64,000 nt of DNA from RBG-13-51-18 sp963739395 (GCA_963739395.1 CAVUAE010000002.1:248001-312000), one strand, 5' to 3'; shown: positions 41,149 to 49,522, numbered from the stretch's first letter. Translations and numbers: made by a program. Notes: a model not told the origin generated them from the letters alone.

Positions 41149-42321
41149 ATGAAACTTATTGTTATTGGTATCGGGCAATGCGGCGGCAGAATCGCCGATG
41201 AGTTTGCCCGACTAAATAAAAGAGCGCGTTCCGCCCGTGGACTAAATATTATCACTGGCGCTTATGCCGTTAATACCGATATTGCTGACCTAAGCGGTTT
41301 AACCACTATCCGACCCGCTCGCGAACGCATTCTTATTGGCAACCAAAAGACCCAGGGCCACGGCGTCGGGAAAATCAACGAGCTCGGTGCTGAAATTGCC
41401 CACGAAGACGCCGATAAAGTCATTGAAGCAATTCGAAACACCGAATCCTTTACTGAAAGCGACGCCTTTTTACTCATCGCCAGCGCTGCGGGCGGCACTG
41501 GCTCTGGCGCGATATCTGTTTTAACGAAGCAGATAAAAGAACGCTATTCCGAAAAACCAGTCTATAACCTCATCGTCCTCCCCTTCGAGCACGAGATAGT
41601 CACCGAAGATAGAACGATTTATAATGTGGCTACCTGTTTAAAGTCCAGCTACCTGGTAGCCGATGCCATCTTTTTAATCGACAACCAACGATACGTCATG
41701 AAAGATTCACCTCTCACCCATAACCTCAACCAGATAAACCAAAAAATAGTTCATCCATTTTTCAACCTGCTTTGCGCCGGCGAGGAAAAGAAGCCTCAAT
41801 TCATCGGCGCCAAGATTCTCGATGCCGGCGATATTATTCAGACACTGGTTGGCTGGACAACCCTCGGCTACGGCCAGTCGCTAAACCCTAAATTTTCACC
41901 TTTCTCTTTTACATCCCGCGACTTTCGCAATAAAGCCATAGAAACACAACGGGGCAGCCATGCCCTCGACGAAGCAGTCAGTAATCTCTCGGTTAAGTGT
42001 AATCCTTTGGATTCCAAACGAGCGCTTTACATCATTTCCGCACCAGCCAGAGAAATCAGTGTAGAGCTGGTAAAAGAACTTGGCACATATATTAAAAACA
42101 TCGCGCCCGAAGCCATTATCCGTAGCGGTGATTACCCGAGAGAAAAAGGCAATGTTGATGTTACCTTAATTCTCTCGGAAATGAGTGATATTGAAGCGGT
42201 GCGGAACTATTTCACCAAGACAATCGATCTTATCGCCGAGATGAAGAAACGCCAGGAAGGTATCGTTAACGTCCAGCGAGAGATTGATATTTCAATAAAA
42301 GACATTCCTTCGTTATTATAA
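41149..42321 (+). CDS. FtsZ/tubulin-like GTPase, paralogue 1
   Basis: 390-residue member of the tubulin/FtsZ superfamily but not FtsZ itself. Nucleotide site: VIGIGQCGGRIADEF (5-19), AVNTD (40-44), and the tubulin signature as AAGGTGSGA (113-121) instead of GGGTGTG. A T7-like loop ILDAGDI (223-229) keeps both catalytic Asp positions of FtsZ NLDFADV but not the Asn. The C terminus is unusually acidic/basic and helical and ends KDIPSLL. It is closely related to the gene at 44.6 kb and resembles the broad CetZ/FtsZ-like group. GTP-driven polymerization is inferred. Confidence 0.88.
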   Translation: MKLIVIGIGQCGGRIADEFARLNKRARSARGLNIITGAYAVNTDIADLSGLTTIRPARERILIGNQKTQGHGVGKINELGAEIAHEDADKVIEAIRNTESFTESDAFLLIASAAGGTGSGAISVLTKQIKERYSEKPVYNLIVLPFEHEIVTEDRTIYNVATCLKSSYLVADAIFLIDNQRYVMKDSPLTHNLNQINQKIVHPFFNLLCAGEEKKPQFIGAKILDAGDIIQTLVGWTTLGYGQSLNPKFSPFSFTSRDFRNKAIETQRGSHALDEAVSNLSVKCNPLDSKRALYIISAPAREISVELVKELGTYIKNIAPEAIIRSGDYPREKGNVDVTLILSEMSDIEAVRNYFTKTIDLIAEMKKRQEGIVNVQREIDISIKDIPSLL

Positions 42322-42342
42322 AGACACTGGATACAAAACCCC

Positions 42343-42372
42343 GATTATTGGAATAATCTTGTTGTCGTTTCT
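42343..42372 (+). terminator. Weak terminator between tubulin-like gene 1 and the coiled-coil gene
   Basis: GATTATT (42343-42349) and AATAATC (42352-42358) form a 7-bp AT-rich stem followed by TTGTTGTCGTTT, between two convergent genes. Confidence 0.4.
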
Positions 42373-44332
42373 ATTTTTCTTCTTTGGGGGGTTTTGGCTG
42401 GTCCGATTTTTGCTTCTTGGTTTCGTACATTTTGGATAATATCTCAAGTCTTTCGGCCATCTTGCTCTTTGTTTCTTTGGGTACTTCTTTAGGCGGGACT
42501 TCAGGCGTTTCTTTTTGTGTTTTATCGCCTTTGCTTGATTTATCCAATCGTTCCATTAGTTTTTTAAGAGCTTCTATCTCTGCTCTACTGTCTACGGTAA
42601 CGGGGCGGGGAGCCGGCTTATGAACTTCCTTTGTCTCTTCGACTGGCTCTTTCTTTTGGCCCTCTCTCACAGCTTCCTGGTAGGGCTTTAACATAGCATC
42701 AATATTTTCTCGAGACACAGTTCTGGCGGCTTCGATACGATTCACAGCCTCCTGGAACGCCGACATGGATAGTCCGGCAACCTCTCTCGCCACTTTAGCT
42801 GACATATCGGTAGCTTCTTTTACGGATTTAATTGTTCTATCGGCGGATACTTTAGCATCCCTGATGAGCGATTCTGCCACTTCATGAGCTTCTTGCACTG
42901 CTGCATCCGTTGTTACCTTGGTTTCTTTGCTTATTTGTTCAGCCCGGGCGATAGCTTCCTCGGTGGCATTAATCGTCACTTCTGTTGCCCGACGCGCTTC
43001 TTGGGCTACTTCTTCAACCTTTTTTATGGTTTCTTGAGTTAGTCTTTCTGCCGAATCGAAAGCTTGTTTATTTTCCTCACTAATCGCTTCAATTTTTTCT
43101 AAAGCTTCATTCGCTGATTTCTGGGCAACTACGGCAAGTTCTTTGGCAGTTTTACCTAGTTCATTCGCTTGCACAATCGCTTCTTCGGCTGTTTTCGTGG
43201 CTGCCTCGATAGTTTTTCGGTTAATCTCGTTGATTTTATCTATCCGTTCGTTGGTCTCTCGGGCAATTTTCTCCATGGCATCATATACTGATTTCTGTGA
43301 TGCTTCGGCAAGTTCTTTGGCAGATTTGCCTATCTCTTCGGCTCGCGCAATCGCTTCTTCGGCTGTGTTTGTAACTGTTTCAACAGTTTTTTGGTTAAGC
43401 TCCTCGAGATTATCTAACCGTTCGCTGGCTTCTTTAGCAATTTTTTCCATCGCTTCAGCTACCGATTTCTGGGAGGCTTGGGCAAGCTCGTTATTAGATT
43501 TGCCTAGAGCTTCTGCCCGCGTAATAGCTTCCTCTACAGTCTTCGCAGCTGCATCGATAGTTTTTCGGCTAAGCTCATTGATTTTATCTACCCGTGCATT
43601 AGTTTCTTTAGTAATTTTGTTTGTGGCTTCGGTTGTTTCCTGGGCTTCTTTAGCCATTTTTTCTGCCCGTGCGTTGGTCTCTTTAGCAATCTTATTCGTA
43701 GCTTCGGCAGCAGCCTGGGCTTCCTTAGCCAATTTCTCTGCCCGCCCCGTAGCCTCTCGCGATACTTTTATCGATTCTTCGGCGGCATCCGTTGACGCTT
43801 TTACCGATGCCTCGACGGAATCTATCGCTTTCTGCGATAATTCCCTAGCCGATTCTGCTGTTTTCTTAGCTTCACGGCTTATTTCCTCGATGCGGGCTAA
43901 ACCACTTTGCGATAACGTTAATGCAGATTCAGCTGCCGTCATAGCGTCCTGGCCAATCTTTTCCGCGCGGCCAATAGCCTCCTGAAAGGTCTTCGCTATG
44001 GCTTCGGCTGTTTCTTTCGGCCTCTTAGCAACTTCTTCTGCTTTCTTGATAGCTTCGTCAGCAGCTCTTAAGGTTGCCACCATAGCTTCTTTAGAAGACT
44101 CGCTAATTTTTTCCGCCCGCTCAAGGGCTTCCTGAACTGCTTTGGCAGATTCTTCAGTGTAGGCATTAACTTTGTTATCGATTTCTTCAAGCTGATGCAT
44201 CGCATCCTGTACAGCTTCGGTCGATTTCTTGGCTGCCTCTTTACTTTTCTTGCTTATCGCTTCAGCTTTGTCTAATGCCTTCTCGAGTTCGGCTTCATTC
44301 CCTTTATTCTCGTCCTTTATGTCTGGAGACAT
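42371..44332 (-). CDS. Long coiled-coil filament-like protein with internal repeats
   Basis: 653 residues, almost entirely Ala/Glu/Lys/Thr-rich amphipathic helix with no signal peptide or membrane segment. Residues 197-246 contain two 25-residue repeats (RAEKLAKEAQ..., RAEKMAKEAQ...) and residues 251-423 three 58-residue repeats (INELSRKTIDAAAKT, LEELNQKTVETVTNT, INEINRKTIEAATKT). The tail from about residue 560 is Pro/Lys-rich and charged, with one further helix (SKMAERLEILSKMYETKK). An AAGGTG site precedes the ATG. It lies between, and opposite to, two tubulin-like GTPase genes and is divergent from the second. A structural or cross-linking partner of their filaments is inferred; homology to a known family is not claimed. 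Confidence 0.85.
   Translation of the reverse strand: MSPDIKDENKGNEAELEKALDKAEAISKKSKEAAKKSTEAVQDAMHQLEEIDNKVNAYTEESAKAVQEALERAEKISESSKEAMVATLRAADEAIKKAEEVAKRPKETAEAIAKTFQEAIGRAEKIGQDAMTAAESALTLSQSGLARIEEISREAKKTAESARELSQKAIDSVEASVKASTDAAEESIKVSREATGRAEKLAKEAQAAAEATNKIAKETNARAEKMAKEAQETTEATNKITKETNARVDKINELSRKTIDAAAKTVEEAITRAEALGKSNNELAQASQKSVAEAMEKIAKEASERLDNLEELNQKTVETVTNTAEEAIARAEEIGKSAKELAEASQKSVYDAMEKIARETNERIDKINEINRKTIEAATKTAEEAIVQANELGKTAKELAVVAQKSANEALEKIEAISEENKQAFDSAERLTQETIKKVEEVAQEARRATEVTINATEEAIARAEQISKETKVTTDAAVQEAHEVAESLIRDAKVSADRTIKSVKEATDMSAKVAREVAGLSMSAFQEAVNRIEAARTVSRENIDAMLKPYQEAVREGQKKEPVEETKEVHKPAPRPVTVDSRAEIEALKKLMERLDKSSKGDKTQKETPEVPPKEVPKETKSKMAERLEILSKMYETKKQKSDQPKPPKEEK
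43064..43582 (-). repeat. Three tandem 58-codon repeats inside the coiled-coil gene
   Basis: Codons 251-308, 309-366 and 367-423 encode aligned units sharing the pattern N-x-KT-x4-KT-EEAI-x2-A-x2-LGK, then ELA-x2-QKS and EKIA-x-E. 58 residues is not a multiple of 7, so a stutter or an 11-residue component (for example 47+11) is needed for continuous coiled coil. Confidence 0.85.
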
Positions 44333-44383
44333 AATTCACCTTTTTCTCTTTATTTTATGTTAATATAACCTATTATTAGACTA

Positions 44384-44412
44384 ATTATATTATCCAAACG
44401 CTACTTTTTCAA
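44384..44412 (-). promoter_or_regulatory. Promoter of the coiled-coil gene
   Basis: On the minus strand TTGAAA (44412-44407), a 17-bp spacer and TATAAT (44389-44384) form a strong promoter about 50 bp before the ATG. Confidence 0.75.
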
Positions 44413-44491
44413 CAAATATACAATATTTATTTAACCATTTCGCTTGACAATCGTTATATAATTAGGAAATATAGCTTTTTATCGTAAATAA

Positions 44492-44520
44492 TTGACTTTA
44501 GCACTATCTTATATTATGCT
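44492..44520 (+). promoter_or_regulatory. Promoter of tubulin-like gene 2
   Basis: TTGACT (44492-44497), a 17-bp spacer and TATGCT (44515-44520). A palindrome CGTAA-TT-TTACG lies at 44529-44540, at or just after the predicted start, and another CGTAA at 44483, matching the repeats before tubulin-like gene 1. Confidence 0.6.
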
Positions 44521-44568
44521 AAAAATAGCGTAATTTTACGAAAAATAACGCAAAATTAGAGGTGAACT

Positions 44569-45741
44569 GTGAAGCTAGTAGTTGTTGGAATAGGACAATG
44601 TGGCGGCAGAATCGCTGATGAGTTTGCCCGACTAAATGGTAAAGCCCATGTCCAGCGCGGTATTGAAATTATTACAGGCTGTTTCGCGGTAAATACCGAC
44701 GCTTCTGACTTATTAGGATTGACAAGCATGCCTAGAGACCACCATCACCGTATCCTAATCGGCGGACGTAAAACTAGCGGTCATGGCGTGGGCAAAGTCA
44801 ACGAGCTAGGCGCCGAGATAGCCAGAGAGGACTCTGATAAAATTATCGAAAACCTACGTAATGTTAAGAGATTCTTCGAAACGGATGCGTTTTTACTTGT
44901 CGCCGGTGCGGCTGGTGGTACCGGTTCGGGTGCTATTTCCGTCATCACGCAGCACTTGAAAGAACGCTATTTCGATAAACCAGTATGGGATTTAGTAATT
45001 TTGCCTTTTGAACATGAAGAATCGACTGAAGAAAGAACAGTATTCAACGTAGCCACCTGTCTTAAGTCCTGCTATTCAGTCGCTGATGCCGTTTTCCTCA
45101 TTGATAACCAAAGATACGTTAGAAAAGATTCCTCTATTCAATCCAACCTTTCCAATATCAACCAAATGATTGTCGCCCCCTTTTATAATATACTTTGCGC
45201 TGGCGAAGAGAAAAAATCCAAGCATATCGGCTCCAAGCTGCTTGACGCCGGCGATATCATCCAGACCGTAGTCGGCTGGACGGCAATCGGCTACGGTAAA
45301 ACTGTTCAACCAACATTCAAAATGCCCGAATTAGGAAATGACTACCGTAAGAAAGGTTTAGAAATCCAGAAAGGCATCCGGGCGATGGACGAAGCCATTA
45401 GCGAGCTTTCCATGAAATGCAGTCCTGCCGATGCGCGGCGAGCCTTATATCTGGTTTCCGGTTCTGCCAAAGATATGAGTATCGACATGATAAAGGAAAT
45501 CGGCGACTATATGAGAGATATCGCTCCAGAAGCCATTATACGTAACGGCGATTATCCCAGGGACAAAGGCGTCATCGATGTCACTATTCTATTATCCGAA
45601 CTTTCCGATGCCGATAAGGTCAGGAATTATTATGTCCGTTCCTCCAATCTTATCCCCGAGTTAAAGAGACGGCAAGAAGAGACCGAAGATAAATTAAAGT
45701 CTCTTGAAGATGCCTCCAAAGATATTCCTTCGCTGTTATAA
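44569..45741 (+). CDS. FtsZ/tubulin-like GTPase, paralogue 2
   Basis: Same length (390 residues) and architecture as paralogue 1: VVGIGQCGGRIADEF, AVNTDASDLLGL, SGHGVGKVNELGAEIA, GAAGGTGSGAISV, VILPFEHEESTEERTVFNVATCLKS, a T7-like LLDAGDII, EAIIRNGDYPRDKG and a helical C terminus ending KDIPSLL. The start is GTG with GAGGTG before it. The two proteins share long identical blocks but differ in the surface region after the T7-like loop, as expected for two subunits of a mixed filament or two specialised polymers. It is divergent from the coiled-coil gene and ends at a strong terminator. Confidence 0.88.
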   Translation: MKLVVVGIGQCGGRIADEFARLNGKAHVQRGIEIITGCFAVNTDASDLLGLTSMPRDHHHRILIGGRKTSGHGVGKVNELGAEIAREDSDKIIENLRNVKRFFETDAFLLVAGAAGGTGSGAISVITQHLKERYFDKPVWDLVILPFEHEESTEERTVFNVATCLKSCYSVADAVFLIDNQRYVRKDSSIQSNLSNINQMIVAPFYNILCAGEEKKSKHIGSKLLDAGDIIQTVVGWTAIGYGKTVQPTFKMPELGNDYRKKGLEIQKGIRAMDEAISELSMKCSPADARRALYLVSGSAKDMSIDMIKEIGDYMRDIAPEAIIRNGDYPRDKGVIDVTILLSELSDADKVRNYYVRSSNLIPELKRRQEETEDKLKSLEDASKDIPSLL

Positions 45742-45766
45742 AAAATATTAAAACTGCCGGGAACTT

Positions 45767-45795
45767 AAGGGGGGTTAAAGCCCCCCTTTCTTTTT
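45767..45795 (+). terminator. Terminator after tubulin-like gene 2
   Basis: AAGGGGGG (45767-45774) pairs with CCCCCCTT (45781-45788), loop TTAAAG, followed by TCTTTTT. Confidence 0.9.
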
Positions 45796-45839
45796 ATCTC
45801 CACGATAAAATGATAATAAAAAATCTTTTCTTTTTTTAC

Positions 45840-45868
45840 TTGGGAAACGATTTGTTTTGGAGTATAAT
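45840..45868 (+). promoter_or_regulatory. dnaX promoter, apparently leaderless
   Basis: TTGGGA (45840-45845), a 17-bp spacer and TATAAT (45863-45868); the ATG at 45878 begins 9 nt after the -10, so the transcript would start 2-4 nt before it. Confidence 0.6.
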
Positions 45869-45877
45869 AAAGCCGTA

Positions 45878-47485
45878 ATGGCTTCTCAAGTATTTTATCG
45901 AAAGTGGCGCCCACAGCTTTTCTCGGAAATACAGGAGCACGTGGCTAAAACACTGCTTAACGCTTTGGCTACCGAACGCGTTTCTCATGCCTATCTTTTT
46001 TGCGGTCCTCGCGGTACTGGCAAGACCAGCACTGCCCGCATACTGGCGAAGGCAGTGAATTGCCTGAAAAACGGCAAGGGTGAGCCCTGTAATAAATGCG
46101 CGATGTGCCAGTCAATTACCGAAGGCAGGGCTTTGGATGTTATTGAAGTGGACGCCGCCAGCAATACCGGTGTCGATGATATCCGTAACCTGCGAGAAAA
46201 GGTAAACTACGCCCCCAATGAAGCACGAAAAAAGGTCTACATTATTGATGAAGTCCATATGTTAAGCACCAGCGCCTCAAATGCCCTCCTTAAAACGCTG
46301 GAAGAACCGCCACCCCACGTAATTTTTATTCTGGCTACCACCGAAGCACATAAACTCCTGCCGACCATCCTCTCGCGCTGTCAGCGTTTTGATTTCCACC
46401 GCCACACGCTGGCGAATACCGTCGCCGAGCTTAATCACGTCTGCAAGGGCGAAGGCATCAAAGCCGAACCGGAAGCCCTAAAACTCATCGCCCGGGCGGC
46501 AACCGGCAGTCTGCGTGACGCTCTTAATCTTTTGCAGCAGCTTAATACTTTCTATGGTAATGAACTCGACCTCCATCATGCACAAGCGATGCTCGGCATT
46601 TCCGGTGACCGTCGTTCCGTAGAGCTTGCTAAACACATTATCGATAGAGACACCAATGCCGGATTTACGACACTAAATAACGTGAATAACGATGGACTCG
46701 ACCTGCGGCAGTTCCATCGCGAGCTGGTGGAATACTTAAGGCTATTGCTCCTCGTGAAAACCGGCTCCAGTGAGTCTATCGAGCTTACCGACGATGCTCT
46801 GAAGGAGCTTAAGGAACTAGCAGGCAAAGCCACGCTTGCCCAAATATTAAAAACCGTTAAACGTTTCGGACAGCTTGAGTTAAGCCTCGATAACTATAGC
46901 ACCCTCCCGCTGGAGTTAGCGATAGTTGACTCTATTCTCCAGGAAGCCGAAGTAAAAGAAGAACCTACCCGTCGGGCTGAACCTGAACCGATGACCCGAA
47001 AAATTCCCCCTAAAACCTCACCGTCGTCTGAACAAAAACCAGTTCGCTCGGAGGAGAAAAAGACCCCAAACCCCGAGCCGTCTAAACCAGCCGTAGAAAA
47101 AGTCACTCTTCAAAAACCGACGAGTTCAGGAGCCGATTCTCTGACCGCCAATAGCCCTATCGCTCAACTACAGAGTAAATGGATTAAAATTATTAATGAA
47201 TCGCCCGACGGCCTGAGCAAGACCCCTGCGGCTGCCTTATTACGTAGCGGCTCCCGTCCTACGGATATTCAGGGCGACACCATTATCTTGACCTTTAGGT
47301 TCGAGTCTCATAAAAACAATTTGGAAAAAATAGAAAATCTGAAGATAGCGGAGAAAATCGTCAGCAGTTTTATGGGGCGTCCCTGCAAAATCCGCTGCGT
47401 TTACGAACATGAGAATAACCACCTTGTAAAAGAAGCAGTAAAAACATATGGCGCTCGCGTTATCGATACGGAGGAAACAACATGA
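45878..47485 (+). CDS. dnaX: DNA polymerase III subunit gamma/tau
   Basis: Clamp-loader ATPase. Walker A in YLFCGPRGTGKTSTARILA (residues 40-58), a zinc-binding Cys set (Cys62, Cys71, Cys74, Cys77), Walker B VYIIDEVHMLS, sensor 1 ATTEAHKL and SRCQRFDF follow. The domain III and C-terminal region starts after a Pro/Lys-rich linker near residue 370. 535 residues from the ATG at 45878; the frame is open 7 codons upstream, but those lie within the promoter. Forms the classical dnaX-ybaB-recR cluster. Confidence 0.95.
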   Translation: MASQVFYRKWRPQLFSEIQEHVAKTLLNALATERVSHAYLFCGPRGTGKTSTARILAKAVNCLKNGKGEPCNKCAMCQSITEGRALDVIEVDAASNTGVDDIRNLREKVNYAPNEARKKVYIIDEVHMLSTSASNALLKTLEEPPPHVIFILATTEAHKLLPTILSRCQRFDFHRHTLANTVAELNHVCKGEGIKAEPEALKLIARAATGSLRDALNLLQQLNTFYGNELDLHHAQAMLGISGDRRSVELAKHIIDRDTNAGFTTLNNVNNDGLDLRQFHRELVEYLRLLLLVKTGSSESIELTDDALKELKELAGKATLAQILKTVKRFGQLELSLDNYSTLPLELAIVDSILQEAEVKEEPTRRAEPEPMTRKIPPKTSPSSEQKPVRSEEKKTPNPEPSKPAVEKVTLQKPTSSGADSLTANSPIAQLQSKWIKIINESPDGLSKTPAAALLRSGSRPTDIQGDTIILTFRFESHKNNLEKIENLKIAEKIVSSFMGRPCKIRCVYEHENNHLVKEAVKTYGARVIDTEETT

Positions 47486-47790
47486 TGAATCGAAATATGA
47501 TGCAGCAGGCGCAAAAACTTCAGGCGCAGCTTTTAAAAGCACAGGAAGAACTGGCAAATCTTAACGTCGAAGCTAGCTCCGGCGGCGGTGCGGTAACCGT
47601 TGTCATGAATGGCCAGTTACAAATACAATCCGTTAAAATCTCCAAAGAGGTCGTCAATCCGGAAGATGTAGCGATGTTGGAGGATTTGGTCCTGACCGCG
47701 GTTAAAGAGGCACAAGCTAAAGCGCAGGATACCGCCACTAAGAAAATGGGCGCACTTACCGGAGGACTGAAAATACCAGGTTTGATGTAA
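47482..47790 (+). CDS. YbaB/EbfC nucleoid-associated protein
   Basis: 102-residue DNA-binding dimer of the YbaB/EbfC family. MNRNMMQQAQKLQAQLLKAQEEL helix, VEASSGGGAVTVVMNGQLQIQSVKIS sheet and DVAMLEDLVLTAVKEAQAKAQ helix, followed by a Gly/Met-rich tail. Overlaps the dnaX stop by 4 bp; recR follows, the usual order. Confidence 0.95.
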   Translation: MMNRNMMQQAQKLQAQLLKAQEELANLNVEASSGGGAVTVVMNGQLQIQSVKISKEVVNPEDVAMLEDLVLTAVKEAQAKAQDTATKKMGALTGGLKIPGLM

Positions 47791-47794
47791 CGAC

Positions 47795-47876
47795 TGTCAT
47801 TCTGAGCGTAGCGAAGAATCCGTTCAATCGTCTAATAAGACGGATTCTTCAGTCGCTACACTCCTTCAGAATGACA
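47795..47876. repeat. 82-bp REP-like palindrome between ybaB and recR
   Basis: TGTCATTCTGA (47795-47805) and TCAGAATGACA (47866-47876) are perfect inverted ends, and the interior (GCGTAGCGAAGAATCCG against CGGATTCTTCAGTCGCTAC) is largely self-complementary. This TCATTCTGAG-CGTAGCGAAGAATCC type of element is a familiar dispersed palindrome in bacterial genomes. It could terminate or stabilise the upstream message. Confidence 0.75.
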
Positions 47877-47900
47877 CTTGAAATATAAAAAGGAGCAGCA

Positions 47901-48515
47901 GTGTCCAAACAAGAACCCACCCCAGCTAACGACGCCATCGGCAGATTAGTACAGGAGTTTGCCAAACTCCCGGGCATTGGACCTAAGAGCGCCCAGCGTA
48001 TTGTCTTCCACCTGCTGCGCTCGCCGGAAGAAAAAGCCAAATCCCTCGCCGAAGCGTTGGTCTCGCTTAAAAAGCGGGTCAACCTCTGCTCCGTCTGCTG
48101 TAACGTCACCGAGAGTGACCCCTGCCCCATTTGCCACAATCCCCAGCGCGATGTTTCACAGGTCTGCATCGTCGAGCAGCCGCAGGATATCCTGGCTCTG
48201 GAACACACGGGCGCTTATAAAGGACTTTACCACGTCCTCCACGGCGCGATATCCCCCACCGAGGGCATCGGCGCCGATAACATCAGGATTAAAGAACTGC
48301 TCGCACGCTTTCAAGCTAATACGGTCAAAGAGGTTATCCTTGCAACCAACACCAATATGGAAGGCGAGCAGACTGCTATGTACCTCTCGCAAATGATAAC
48401 CCCCCTCGGTGTTAAGGTCACCCGCCTGGCGCGTGGTTTGCCCTTCGGCACCGAGCTTGAATACGCCGACGACGTTACGCTTACTCGCGCTTTAGAGGGA
48501 CGTCAGGAGTTTTAG
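47901..48515 (+). CDS. recR: Recombination mediator RecR
   Basis: Zinc- and DNA-binding protein that loads RecA at gaps with RecO. HhH segment FAKLPGIGPKSAQRIVFHLL, four-Cys zinc finger (CSVCCNVTESDPCPIC), Toprim domain (VCIVEQPQDILALEHTGAYKGLYHVL) and ATNTNMEGEQTAMYL then TRLARGLPFGTELEYADDVTL. 204 residues. Start is GTG with AAGGAGCAG before it. Confidence 0.97.
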   Translation: MSKQEPTPANDAIGRLVQEFAKLPGIGPKSAQRIVFHLLRSPEEKAKSLAEALVSLKKRVNLCSVCCNVTESDPCPICHNPQRDVSQVCIVEQPQDILALEHTGAYKGLYHVLHGAISPTEGIGADNIRIKELLARFQANTVKEVILATNTNMEGEQTAMYLSQMITPLGVKVTRLARGLPFGTELEYADDVTLTRALEGRQEF

Positions 48516-48624
48516 GAAAATCCCTCTCATTCTCCTTCAGTAAGAATCCTTCAGGATGAATCCCTTTTACAAAGGGAGACGATGTCATATACTGGTAGGA
48601 GTTTCACTTTATTTCAATCGTTCG

Positions 48625-48645
48625 TCCCTCTTTTATAAAGAGGGA
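48625..48645. repeat. Short palindrome before recO
   Basis: TCCCTCTTT and AAAGAGGGA form a 9-bp inverted repeat with a 3-nt centre, 23 bp before the recO ATG. The recR-recO spacer (about 150 bp) holds several related tccctttt/aaaggga pieces and looks like a decayed dispersed repeat. Confidence 0.5.
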
Positions 48646-48667
48646 TTGAAGGAGATTTTTACTACTC

Positions 48668-49447
48668 ATGTCAGACCCACGTGAATACCAAACAGAAGCC
48701 ATCGTCATTAAAAAGACGAAGTTAGGCGAAGCGGATAGCATCCTCACCTTCTTTACCCCCCGCCTCGGTAAGATTCAGGGCTTCGCTAAAAGCCTGCGTA
48801 AACCCAAGAGTAAAATGGCGGGCCACCTTGAATTACTCACCTATAGCGTGGTGTCTTTTTCACGTGGTCGCGGCAGTATCGATACCATTACCGGCGCGCA
48901 GACCATCAACGCTTTTTTACCCCTCAAAAACGACCTCTGGCTAACGTCGTGCGGACTTTATGTCGCCGAGCTTGTCCACCAGTTTACCCCCGAGCACCAG
49001 GCAAACTATCCGCTTTTCCAGCTGATGCTAGATACGCATAATCGACTTTGTGATGAGGAAAATAAAGAGTTGGTTTTACGCTACTTCGAGTTACATTTAT
49101 TAGAAAGCGTGGGCTACCGACCCCAGCTTATGGAATGTGTGACCTGCCACCGTCCCTTAAACCCCACCACCAACTATTTTAGTCCCGCTGCCGGCGGTAT
49201 GCTATGTCCTGACTGCAACCTGAACAAGCCGTTCTCATATCCCCTATCCATTAACGCCCAGAAAGTTCTGCGACTGCTACAAAATGAGGAATTTCCTGCG
49301 GCTATTCGCGTTAAGATAGACACCGACCTTAACCATACGATAGAAAACGTTATCGGCGGCTATTTTAAGTACTTATTGGAAAAAGAGGTCAAGTCCGCCG
49401 CCTGGCTGGATACTTTGAGAGAACAAAGGATGGGGTTTAAAAGCTAA
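48668..49447 (+). CDS. recO: DNA repair protein RecO
   Basis: 259-residue recombination mediator with an OB fold (EAIVIKKTKLGEADSILTFFTPRLGKIQGFAKSLRKPKSK), a helical domain and a zinc site (CVTCHRPLNP and CPDC). It promotes annealing and RecA loading with RecR. Its last 26 codons (from 49367) occur a second time, diverged, at 50076-50162 beyond an AT-rich gene, so the 3' end appears to have been replaced or duplicated when that gene arrived. Confidence 0.93.
   Translation: MSDPREYQTEAIVIKKTKLGEADSILTFFTPRLGKIQGFAKSLRKPKSKMAGHLELLTYSVVSFSRGRGSIDTITGAQTINAFLPLKNDLWLTSCGLYVAELVHQFTPEHQANYPLFQLMLDTHNRLCDEENKELVLRYFELHLLESVGYRPQLMECVTCHRPLNPTTNYFSPAAGGMLCPDCNLNKPFSYPLSINAQKVLRLLQNEEFPAAIRVKIDTDLNHTIENVIGGYFKYLLEKEVKSAAWLDTLREQRMGFKS
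49367..49447 (+). repeat. recO 3' end, copy 1 of a diverged direct repeat
   Basis: Encodes KYLLEKEVKSAAWLDTLREQ-R-MGFKS and the stop. It matches 50076-50162 codon for codon with mostly synonymous differences. It serves as the functional recO end. Confidence 0.88.
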
Positions 49448-49522
49448 ATCTATATTAAAGTCACTTCTCATGTATTATAATTAAACAAATAAAAAATATG
49501 TTTCTCTATTCAGGAAGTAAAT

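Noticed and set aside
43143..43985. A 280-codon plus-strand frame opposite the coiled-coil gene
   Set aside because: Ser/Ala-rich shadow produced by the repetitive codon pattern of the real minus-strand gene.
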